Positions 48,799-56,568 of a DNA stretch of 60,977 nt are shown here, in pieces. Positions within the stretch are counted from its first letter, which is position 1. Each line of letters begins with the position of its first letter. The position numbers and the translations under genes were made by a program. This stretch comes from a virus: the IMG/VR virus record IMGVR_UViG_3300021519_000001, positions 1 to 60,977 of that record; one strand, given 5' to 3'. The notes below the pieces were generated by a model, which worked only from the letters and a program-made list of their open reading frames with translations, ran no database searches and was not told where the DNA came from.

Positions 48799-48823
48799 TT
48801 CAACTGTCTAATCGGCCGATTAG
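48794..48823 (+). promoter_or_regulatory. -10 element followed by 16-base palindrome
   Basis: TATAAT (48794-48799) is followed eight bases later by the perfect palindrome CTAATCGGCCGATTAG (48808-48823), just where transcription should start. It may be an operator or form a leader hairpin. AGAAAGAAGAGAG and ATG follow at 48853. Confidence 0.65.
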
Positions 48824-48852
48824 ATACAACCCTAGAAAGAAGAGAGAACGCA

Positions 48853-49302
48853 ATGAGCAACCCAGTAACACCCTTCCGCAATAATCTGTTTGCATCCCGT
48901 GGCATGGATATCCAGTCCGCACTGGACTATGCAGAGATGATGATTAATACTTTAAGTTCCACTGATCAAGTGGCCGTCCGGACTGCATTCGGTGTTGTGA
49001 TCAACACCATCGAAAGTGCAGTGACCCAGTCCCAAGGCCCGAGCCCCGAAAAGTTGGCCATCATTGCTTTGATCGATGAACGGATCGACGCGCACAAATT
49101 GATCCGCGAAGATGCCATCGGTGATGTTGTCGATGCCCACATCGATAACCTTGATGACAAGATCAGTGACTGGATGTCAAATAACTTTGATGTCACCGAT
49201 TACAACGTGGACGATGCGATTGAATCGTGGATGGAAAATAACCTAGACGAGAAAGTAAGCGAAGCAATTGGTAATGTTGAATTTAATGTTACTGTTCGTT
49301 AA
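48853..49302 (+). CDS. Accessory protein with acidic C-terminus
   Basis: This 149-residue protein has an N-terminal helical part (MDIQSALDYAEMMINTLSSTDQVAVRTAFGVVINTIESA) and an acidic C-terminal half with repeated D/E-x-DDAI-like units (IGDVVDAHIDNLDDKISDWM; YNVDDAIESWMENNLDEKVSEAI). Its upstream control is the palindrome-bearing promoter. No family was recognised. Confidence 0.65.
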   Translation: MSNPVTPFRNNLFASRGMDIQSALDYAEMMINTLSSTDQVAVRTAFGVVINTIESAVTQSQGPSPEKLAIIALIDERIDAHKLIREDAIGDVVDAHIDNLDDKISDWMSNNFDVTDYNVDDAIESWMENNLDEKVSEAIGNVEFNVTVR

Positions 49303-49306
49303 TACG

Positions 49307-49342
49307 TGATATAATCCATGCACTGGGTCAACCGATCCAGTG
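49307..49342 (+). promoter_or_regulatory. Extended -10 and leader hairpin
   Basis: TG-A-TATAAT (49307-49315) is followed by CACTGG-(ten bases)-CCAGTG (49321-49342), a six-pair leader hairpin, then AGAAAGAAGAGAG and the ATG at 49366. Confidence 0.68.
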
Positions 49343-49365
49343 CAACTTTAGAAAGAAGAGAGATC

Positions 49366-49827
49366 ATGAACCGCAAGACAAATCCATTGATCAACGCGAT
49401 CAATAATGCAACAGAACAGTCCCGCAAAGAGGGACACAATTTAATCGCTAGAGCTAAAATCCTAGATGAAGCACGTATGAAAATCAGAGTGAATTACTCT
49501 GGGGTTTTCAAGGATCTAGATTTGAGCGTGCATAACTTGTTTGTTCGTACAAGTTATTACAAGCCCACAATTACTGTGAACATGAATGCTTTGGAATCAT
49601 TCAAAGACACCCAGTTACTGGGCCTGCTTGAATTCTTTTCAAGCAAGACCGAAAAGGTTACAACCCGTGATTGGGCTAACTATTTAAACAGGGATTACAG
49701 TTTTGAACTGGACGATGTGCTTGTCAACATTTCTGCATACGTTCGGACCGATAGCCCAACCTGCAGAAAAGTACAGACAGGAATTAAGGTTGAAGAGATC
49801 CCCCAGTACGAACTGGTCTGTGACTAG
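49366..49827 (+). CDS. Accessory protein, last before terminase region
   Basis: The start is set at 49366 by the AGAAAGAAGAGAG leader; the longer frame from 49318 would be translated from the hairpin. The 153 residues have a basic helical start (NRKTNPLINAINNATEQSRKEGHNLIARAKI), then KPTITVNMNALESFKDTQLLGLLEFFSSK and ISAYVRTDSPTCRKVQTGIKVEEIPQ. Its stop is inside a 28-base palindrome. Function unknown. Confidence 0.65.
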   Translation: MNRKTNPLINAINNATEQSRKEGHNLIARAKILDEARMKIRVNYSGVFKDLDLSVHNLFVRTSYYKPTITVNMNALESFKDTQLLGLLEFFSSKTEKVTTRDWANYLNRDYSFELDDVLVNISAYVRTDSPTCRKVQTGIKVEEIPQYELVCD

Positions 49828-50000
49828 ACCGGCCGGACCGGTCCGGCCGGTCTGGTTTGTTCACCAGTAAGCGCTGGTCTAGCTTGTATGTACATACAAG
49901 CTAGAAATCACAAACAAGAAGGCAGCCGAACTGGCTGCCTTTTTTGTCAGCCGTCACTCTACCCTACTGGGTAGAGTATCACAGGGCCCGAGGGCCCTGT
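49826..50000. repeat. Cluster of palindromes before large terminase gene
   Basis: In 175 bases: a perfect 28-base GC palindrome (49826-49853, AGACCGGCCGGACC and its complement), CTGGT/ACCAG (49852-49867), a perfect 26-base palindrome (49879-49904, CTAGCTTGTATGT and complement), the terminator (49921-49945), ACTCTACCC-TACT-GGGTAGAGT (49956-49977) and ACAGGGCCC-GA-GGGCCCTGT (49981-50000). Several could form cruciforms. Packaging site, origin, or multiple insulation are all possible. Confidence 0.9.
49921..49945 (+). terminator. Terminator GGCAGCC-GAACT-GGCTGCC-T6
   Basis: A perfect seven-pair stem with a five-base loop is followed by six T. It separates accessory genes from the late block. Confidence 0.93.
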
Positions 50001-50062
50001 AGCCCTAGCATACTATCCTTACGCGCGCCTTACGCTTTCCCTTTTTCTATTATTCTTCCCTC

Positions 50063-50091
50063 ATGGTGGTGGCGGGGGTGGGTGGGCCCGC
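50063..50091. repeat. G-rich 29-base direct repeat, copy 2
   Basis: Identical to 48319-48347. Both copies follow a terminator-rich stretch and a T/C-rich run ending in TTCCCT, and both come before a gene start on the plus strand. It lies 199 bases upstream of the large terminase gene. Confidence 0.9.
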
Positions 50092-50236
50092 GTGTACCTC
50101 TTGTCTACGTATAGGGATGACTTTAGTTAGAGGGGGAGGGCCATAAACAGCCCGTCAAGCGCAGCCGAAACCTTCGCCCTGTTTCTGCCAAATTTAGAAC
50201 CTTTTTAAACTTGGTCTCCCCAAAACACCCCCCTTG

Positions 50237-50265
50237 TTGTTTTAAATGCAATCAGGGGTTATATT
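50237..50265 (+). promoter_or_regulatory. Late promoter candidate before large terminase
   Basis: TTGTTT (50237-50242), a 17-base spacer and TATATT (50260-50265). TTATGCAAATTT (50265-50276) follows directly and shares nine bases with the palindrome at 48098, so the same factor may act here. Confidence 0.5.
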
Positions 50266-50289
50266 TATGCAAATTTCAAAACGTGGCCT

Positions 50290-51759
50290 ATGCACTCTAC
50301 AAAACCCGATGACGTACAAGACGAACAGCTTCGCCTAGAGCTACGCTTAAAACTCTTGGAGGCGCAGGAACGTGCAACCACTGATTTCCTGTCTTTCTGT
50401 CAATACGTCTGGCCCGAGATGCTTGTTGGGGAACACCACAAACGTATCGCCAAGGCCCTTGATCGTGTAATAACCGGCGAGTGCAAACGCCTGATGATTG
50501 CGATGCCTCCCCGTCATGGCAAGTCCCAGCTTGGCAGCTACCTGTTCCCGGCGTATCTTATGGGTAGAAACCCTGACACCAAACTTATTGTCGGCTCCCA
50601 CACCGCGGAGCTTGCTCAACGCTTTGGTAGGATGATCCGTAACCTTGTTGACGACGAGAAATACAAAGAGTTGTTCCCAAAGATGGCCCTGTCAGTTGAC
50701 AGTAAGGCTGCCGGTCGGTGGAACACGTCTCAAGGCGGTGAAGCGTTTTTTATTGGTAAGGGCGGTGCGATGACGGGCCGTGGTGGTAATGTTGTTGTAC
50801 TTGACGATATTTTGGACGAGCAGGATGCTGTGTCTGAAACTGCGATGGAGAACACGTGGGAGTGGTACACGTCCGGTCCTCGCCAGCGTTTGCAACCGGG
50901 CGGTGCAATCATTGTCATTAATACTCGGTGGAAGACCGACGACCTTTCTGGCCGCTTGCTCAAGCAGCAGGGCTATTTAAAGTCAGACCAGTGGGAGGTG
51001 TTGGAGTTCCCTGCCATTTTGCCTAGTGGTAAACCCTTGTGGCCCGATTACTGGAGCCTTGATGAGTTAGAAAAAGTCAAGGTATCTATTGGTTTGAAGA
51101 AGTGGAACGCCCAGTGGCAGCAGCAGCCAACGAATGATGAAGGTGCGATCCTGAAGCGTAACTGGTGGCGCAAGTGGAAGTACGATGATCCACCAGAGTG
51201 TGAGTATCTGATTCAGGTATACGACACGGCGTACTCAAAGAAAGAGACTGCTGACTTCTCTGTTATTAGTACGTGGGGCGTGTTCTATCCTGATGCTGAC
51301 TCTGGTGCAAATTTGATGCTGCTTAATGTGCGCAAAGGCCGTTGGGATTTTCCTGAGCTAAAGCGCATGGCTAAAGATGAATACATGTATTGGAAGCCGG
51401 ACAATGTTTTGATTGAGGCAAAAGCTACTGGCACGCCCTTGCAGCAGGAACTGCGTAAAATGGGTATTCCTGTCACGATGTTCTCCCCGGGCGGCCGTAG
51501 GTCTGGTCAGGACAAAGTCAGCCGCGCCAATGCCGTGGCCCCGCTCCTTGAGTCTGGAATGATCTGGTATCCAGAGGGACAGGAGTGGGCCGAGGACCTT
51601 GTAGAGGAATGTGCGGCTTTTCCTAATGGGAACAATGACGACCAAGTGGATACTGCGGTGATGGCTTGGACAAGATTTCGTGCGGGTAACTTTATTGCGT
51701 TGGACACGGATGATAATGAAGAAGACGAGCCGGATACAACACCTGTTGAGTATTATTGA
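50290..51759 (+). CDS. terL: Terminase large subunit
   Basis: This 489-residue protein has Walker A MPPRHGKS (72-79), Walker B NVVVLDD (D172-D173), motif III VINTRWKTDDLSG, and the RNase H-type nuclease residues in YDTAYSKKETADFS, VLIEAKATG and NDDQVDT. It is the motor that packages DNA into the prohead and cuts it. It starts the late block and is 6 kb from its small subunit. GC-rich neighbours upstream may hold the cut site. Confidence 0.96.
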   Translation: MHSTKPDDVQDEQLRLELRLKLLEAQERATTDFLSFCQYVWPEMLVGEHHKRIAKALDRVITGECKRLMIAMPPRHGKSQLGSYLFPAYLMGRNPDTKLIVGSHTAELAQRFGRMIRNLVDDEKYKELFPKMALSVDSKAAGRWNTSQGGEAFFIGKGGAMTGRGGNVVVLDDILDEQDAVSETAMENTWEWYTSGPRQRLQPGGAIIVINTRWKTDDLSGRLLKQQGYLKSDQWEVLEFPAILPSGKPLWPDYWSLDELEKVKVSIGLKKWNAQWQQQPTNDEGAILKRNWWRKWKYDDPPECEYLIQVYDTAYSKKETADFSVISTWGVFYPDADSGANLMLLNVRKGRWDFPELKRMAKDEYMYWKPDNVLIEAKATGTPLQQELRKMGIPVTMFSPGGRRSGQDKVSRANAVAPLLESGMIWYPEGQEWAEDLVEECAAFPNGNNDDQVDTAVMAWTRFRAGNFIALDTDDNEEDEPDTTPVEYY

Positions 51760-51804
51760 AATGCCGCATAAAATGTCTTGAATATTTGACGAGGACCTCG
51801 GACC

Positions 51805-54800
51805 ATGGCCCAACAGACGTTTGAAGAGATAGTTGCTGCTGTAAAGCAAGCGGAGAGCCGCGGCAAGCGCTACAAGGATGACGGTAAAACTCTGACCACC
51901 AGTCCCAAGGGTGCCCTTGGTGAGATGCAGGTCATGCCCAAGACCATTACAAATCCCGGCTTTGGTGTAACCCCTGCTAAGGATAAGTCCCCGGACGAGA
52001 TTGCGCGTGTAGGTCGTGACTATTTGCAGGCCATGAAGCAAAAGTATGGTGATACGGACAAAGCTTTGGTTGCGTATAACATGGGCCCGGGAGCCACGGA
52101 CAAATGGTTAGCTGCTGGTGCTGATCCAAAGAAACTGCCGGAAGAAACCAGAACGTATGTTCAGCGCGTCAATGGATTGCTTGGCGGAAATGTTTCACGT
52201 GAAACATCTGTTGCAAAGACAGAACCTACTCCTGCCGAAGAGATCATGACCAAGGCCCTTCCTGCGGGGACCACGGCCCAAGCTATGCCAAAAGACGAAG
52301 TCAAGACTTTGGCAAAGATGGATGTCAAGGAAATGCCTGCCAGTTATCAAGCCGCTTTTGCTTTAGCGGCTTTGGCAGATGCGCAGGACGAAGAAGACGA
52401 CAGGGTATACAACGAGAACAAGGGCACGGAAACGGAAGCTTTCTTTGCCAACTACAAGCCTGTCAATCATTTGGCATCGCTTGATTTAAGCGTCAAACCT
52501 TTAACGTTCAAAGAAGGTGGGGAAGTAGATGCTGAAGATTTAAGCAAACCATCCTTTGGCAATCCTAATATCAGAAAGCAAGGCGAGGCAGCAAGGAGAC
52601 TTGCTGCTTTGCGGGATGTCAACACATTACCCGACCCTAAAACATATGCCGTAGCTTCTGGTCTGATGGGCACGGCCCCTGATCAGATGGGGTTCAGTGT
52701 GATGCATCCTAAGTACAAAGAGATTATGGATGTAGCCAATCCTGCTTTTGCGGCGGGTACAGCGCTGCAAATTGCCCCTGTTGCACAGGGTCCCGGCATG
52801 GGACGTATGGTGGGTGCAGCGGAAAAAGCTTTGGAGCCAGCGGTGCGTAGGACGCTGGAAGGTGGAGGTAAGGCTTCGCAAATGTTGCAAGATTTGGCGG
52901 CTCCTCCTTCGCAAATGTTTGTTCGTGCAAGGCCGGAAGCAGCAGCGCGGCACGCGGACCTGCAGGCGCAAGGCTTGTCACCAGAACAAATCCGTGCGCA
53001 GAATTTAACTTTGGTTGATAACCGCGGTAATTTGCTGGAAGAGATCAGTGATGCGCCGGCAGTTTTGCAGCAAAAGACTGCCTCTGTTCCACGTATGTAC
53101 TACGATATGTTAAAGCATCCCGAACTTCAAAGCATTTATCCAGCATATGACATGCCTGATGTGCGGATAGGAACAACAAGGCGCAAAAATGCCCCGTTAG
53201 CTGCGGCGTCTTTTGGGGAGAAAGAAGGAATTCAAGGAACAGTGCGTAGTTTGCCGGGTGATGATGTTAGGGGCACGGTCCGCGGAACTTTATTGCACGA
53301 GGGCCAGCATGCAATCCAGTCCATGGAAGGCTTTACAGAGGGTGCAAACCCTAGTTCTTTTGTTGCTTACGTTAAAGCAAAGCGCGGTATATACGATGCT
53401 GATCCTACGGTCAACGAAAATGTTATTCGAGAAATGGAGAGGGTGTATCCAAATTTGTCTGACATTACAGACAGGATAGGGCAGGATCTTAAAGCTAGGT
53501 ATGGCAAAGTTTTTCCTTCAGACAAACGCATGGGAGAAGCTTTGTACAGGCACATGCCGGGGGAGGTGCAGGCAGAGTTGGCTCGTATTCGCAGTAACTT
53601 GACGCCGGACGAGCTTAAAGCAACGCCGCTTGAAGTGTCTATGCAGCAATTAAATATTAATCCTGCCAATATTTTAGAAATGAACAAAATGGGTTCACGC
53701 CTTGACAGGCAGATTGGTGATCTGGAATATGATGTTTATGGCTACGCGCAAGGCGGTCCTGTGTATCGTGCAGATGGCAGTCCTGAAGAAGGCGAGCGCA
53801 AGTTAGACCGTGAAACAATGGATATGTTGCGCAGGCAAGGTACATCTCCTGCGTCGTTACAACGAGTGGCTCCTCCTGCTGACATAAGTTCTTCTGCGGC
53901 AGGTTTGCCCGGATTGATGTTGTTTGCCGATCCACGCATTGACCAGACTAATGCGTATGGCTACATGTTGGATGGTGGGGATGATACAAAAAACCGTGCC
54001 ATGGCTCAGGCAATGTTTTTAAACAAAAGTAGATCAGAAGACTACCCCGATACGATTGCGCATGAAACAGAACATTTGTTGGCACGTCAGAATTTAGGAT
54101 CTGCGGCTAATATTAATAGTAAGTTTGATGAGTTGATAGGGAATAAGGGCACTTCTCGTCTTAATTTTGTTAGAGACGCCGTTAAAGCTGCCCCTTACTT
54201 AAAAGAAAAATACGACCTGCAGTCTAGCTATCTTGATCCAAAAATGTTTGAGTATCAATCTAAATTTGGTTTGGGCAAAAACCTTTTGTATGAGCAATTG
54301 GCTTCTTTAGCTGCGTTGGAGCAGCGCCACAAGATAGATTTGACCAAAGATCCGGAGTTGCGTAAGACTTTGTTCTCACGTCCCGATGTCCGCGAGACGT
54401 ATAACGCCCTTACTGGTCTGCGTCAAACGCGCCTAGACCCACGGGACTTGCCCCCACACACACGCGTACCTGAACCCGGCATGTTAGATGCAGTTAAAAA
54501 GGTTTTTAAGCGTGCCGATGGCGGGATGGTGTACCGCGCAGACGGAAGTCCTGAAGAAGGCGAGCGTTTGACCCCGCAGCAGATAGAACGAATCGCGGCC
54601 CAAGAATCAGCAGAGCGTGAAGCAGCAAGCAATGCTGCATTTATTGCGCAGAAGTCCGGTATTGGTCGCAAGGCAGGCCCTGTTTCTCAAGCGTTGCAGT
54701 CTGGTCAGGGGCAGATAGAGTTTCTTAAAGGCATGACCAACGTACCGCAGAATATTTTGGGTGCGCCGATGGATATTTCCAACATGATTGCCGGCATATA

Positions 54801-56559
54801 CGGTGGTAATGTTGAAAAGCCGTTTATGGGCAGTGAGTATCTGAAGGAAAAATCACGGGCCGCGGGCCTAGGGTTTACCCCATCTACCGACCCAACGCTG
54901 GCTGGTTTCTACGGTGCTGGTGATTTAGGTAGTAACCTTGTCAATCCTGCCGGCGTTGCGCGCACGGGTGTAAAAGCAGCGGAAAAAACAGGGGAAGCAG
55001 CCAAGATGTTGGCCCGTGATTTCCAAGGTTACAACCAGCAGTTGGCTGTTCCCGGTGCTTCGTATGCGGTTCGTAATAAGGGCACACCTGTTGCTATGAC
55101 AGGGCTTCCATTTTTGCCTAATGTTGATGAAGCAGAAAAGGTAGTCAAGAATGTGACAATTGGCCAAATGAAAGAACCTTTGGCAGTAAAGGATAAATCT
55201 TTAAACGATTGGTTTTCAAAAACGGTTACGCGATATCTTCGTTCAGATTTTGCAACACCTCAAGATCAGTTGGTCAGGGCTGCAGAGGAGGGCAAGATGT
55301 TGCACCTTGCTCCTAAGGAATTTTCTGATTCGGCAGAAGATCAAGCACTTAAACATTTTTTAGGCCGTAGACAATCTGATTTAGAGTACATGCGTCAAGC
55401 AGAAGGGTTTGGTAAATCCAATATGGCAACGCAGCCATATGGACAACGTATAGAAGACATAACAGATATTTCTGCGTATCCGGAAAGGGTGGGGGATTTA
55501 ACACCTAACAGGGTGCCTGCAAGCATGCGCAATCTTGTAGAAACTCAGCCCGAAGCACGGGTAACGGATTTTGCGCCCAACATAGTAGAAAACCTAAAGT
55601 TAGAACAGTTGCGGGACAAGATGCTGGATGTTCGTCAATCAGGAGGAACATATGGGGCATATGGCCAGCCTGCCGCTAAAATACCTTCAGAGTTTTTGTT
55701 ACCAGACGATACCTTGGCAAAATTAAATGTTGCAGCAGCTTCTAATCGGATGGCGCGGTATACAAAGTGGCAAGATGAAACTAGGCAGAAGATGGCCACT
55801 ACGGCTCTGCGCTCGGATCCTGAGTTTCCAAGAGCGGAGTTACAGGAAGGTAAGTTTTTAGGTGTTGCATTGCCTAATATTAAGAAAAACCCACAAATTA
55901 AACAACTGGTTACTGATGTGGGATGCGATGGTGGGTGGTGCACAAGGTACACACCAAACGCTGAAGCCTATGCCTCTGGGTTTAGTCGACTGCATGTGAT
56001 AGTAACGGGAGAAGGCAAACAAGCGCGCCCTGTTGCCCAGTTTGCTATTGCTGATTCTGGCCCATCCTATGATACAAAGCGTTTTTCTATTACTGAGGTA
56101 AAAGAAAAAGGAAACACAAAAGATTTTGCAAACAATCCAGCGCTTCCCGCAATTCAAGAATACATCCAGTACCTTGACAAAACATACGGTGGCCTTGATT
56201 ATGTGGACAATTTAAAAGGGCTACGTTTGACAGCCTTGCCTGAATACCCAATGCAACTGTTAGATTTGTTTAAACCTACTGTTCAACAAAGAAGGATGTT
56301 GGAAAACAAATATGGTAGTGAGGAAAACGGCTTAAGGGCAGTCAGGGACAAAGCAGTTGATTTAAACAATGGATCTCGGTTCATGACGGGAAATGAGGAC
56401 AAGGTTGCTAATACGCTTGAGCAAGCTATGCAACTACTTGTCGGTCCAAAAGAAACCTTAGCACGCCGAATCCAAATGAATTTATTTGGACTTCCCAAAG
56501 AAAAGGCGCATGGGGGTATGATCGAGCGCCAACCCAACGATAACCGCAGATATCTGTAA
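51805..56559 (+). CDS. Polyvalent protein: transglycosylase plus HExxH domains
   Basis: This 1584-residue protein has an N-terminal SLT lytic transglycosylase domain: catalytic E17 in KQAES, GEMQVMP (residues about 39-45), then AYNMGPGATDKWL. Two zinc-peptidase-type motifs follow: H498-E-G-Q-H502 and H753-E-T-E-H757. VYRADGSPEEGER occurs twice (about residues 653 and 910), and the C-terminus has GCDGGWCTRYTPNAEAYASGFSRLHVIV, similar to folds in polyvalent proteins. Located between terminase and portal, it is probably packaged and injected with DNA to open the wall and act on host proteins. Confidence 0.75.
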   Translation: MAQQTFEEIVAAVKQAESRGKRYKDDGKTLTTSPKGALGEMQVMPKTITNPGFGVTPAKDKSPDEIARVGRDYLQAMKQKYGDTDKALVAYNMGPGATDKWLAAGADPKKLPEETRTYVQRVNGLLGGNVSRETSVAKTEPTPAEEIMTKALPAGTTAQAMPKDEVKTLAKMDVKEMPASYQAAFALAALADAQDEEDDRVYNENKGTETEAFFANYKPVNHLASLDLSVKPLTFKEGGEVDAEDLSKPSFGNPNIRKQGEAARRLAALRDVNTLPDPKTYAVASGLMGTAPDQMGFSVMHPKYKEIMDVANPAFAAGTALQIAPVAQGPGMGRMVGAAEKALEPAVRRTLEGGGKASQMLQDLAAPPSQMFVRARPEAAARHADLQAQGLSPEQIRAQNLTLVDNRGNLLEEISDAPAVLQQKTASVPRMYYDMLKHPELQSIYPAYDMPDVRIGTTRRKNAPLAAASFGEKEGIQGTVRSLPGDDVRGTVRGTLLHEGQHAIQSMEGFTEGANPSSFVAYVKAKRGIYDADPTVNENVIREMERVYPNLSDITDRIGQDLKARYGKVFPSDKRMGEALYRHMPGEVQAELARIRSNLTPDELKATPLEVSMQQLNINPANILEMNKMGSRLDRQIGDLEYDVYGYAQGGPVYRADGSPEEGERKLDRETMDMLRRQGTSPASLQRVAPPADISSSAAGLPGLMLFADPRIDQTNAYGYMLDGGDDTKNRAMAQAMFLNKSRSEDYPDTIAHETEHLLARQNLGSAANINSKFDELIGNKGTSRLNFVRDAVKAAPYLKEKYDLQSSYLDPKMFEYQSKFGLGKNLLYEQLASLAALEQRHKIDLTKDPELRKTLFSRPDVRETYNALTGLRQTRLDPRDLPPHTRVPEPGMLDAVKKVFKRADGGMVYRADGSPEEGERLTPQQIERIAAQESAEREAASNAAFIAQKSGIGRKAGPVSQALQSGQGQIEFLKGMTNVPQNILGAPMDISNMIAGIYGGNVEKPFMGSEYLKEKSRAAGLGFTPSTDPTLAGFYGAGDLGSNLVNPAGVARTGVKAAEKTGEAAKMLARDFQGYNQQLAVPGASYAVRNKGTPVAMTGLPFLPNVDEAEKVVKNVTIGQMKEPLAVKDKSLNDWFSKTVTRYLRSDFATPQDQLVRAAEEGKMLHLAPKEFSDSAEDQALKHFLGRRQSDLEYMRQAEGFGKSNMATQPYGQRIEDITDISAYPERVGDLTPNRVPASMRNLVETQPEARVTDFAPNIVENLKLEQLRDKMLDVRQSGGTYGAYGQPAAKIPSEFLLPDDTLAKLNVAAASNRMARYTKWQDETRQKMATTALRSDPEFPRAELQEGKFLGVALPNIKKNPQIKQLVTDVGCDGGWCTRYTPNAEAYASGFSRLHVIVTGEGKQARPVAQFAIADSGPSYDTKRFSITEVKEKGNTKDFANNPALPAIQEYIQYLDKTYGGLDYVDNLKGLRLTALPEYPMQLLDLFKPTVQQRRMLENKYGSEENGLRAVRDKAVDLNNGSRFMTGNEDKVANTLEQAMQLLVGPKETLARRIQMNLFGLPKEKAHGGMIERQPNDNRRYL

Positions 56560-56568
56560 GGACACAAC

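Larger units (their letters stand above)
49828..50289. other. Intergenic region upstream of the large terminase
   Basis: No gene is seen in these 462 bases. Besides the palindrome cluster and G-rich repeat there is a purine-rich GAGGGGGAGGG (about 50138-50148) and a late promoter candidate near the end. The position beside the packaging motor gene makes it the best candidate packaging or origin region. Confidence 0.7.
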
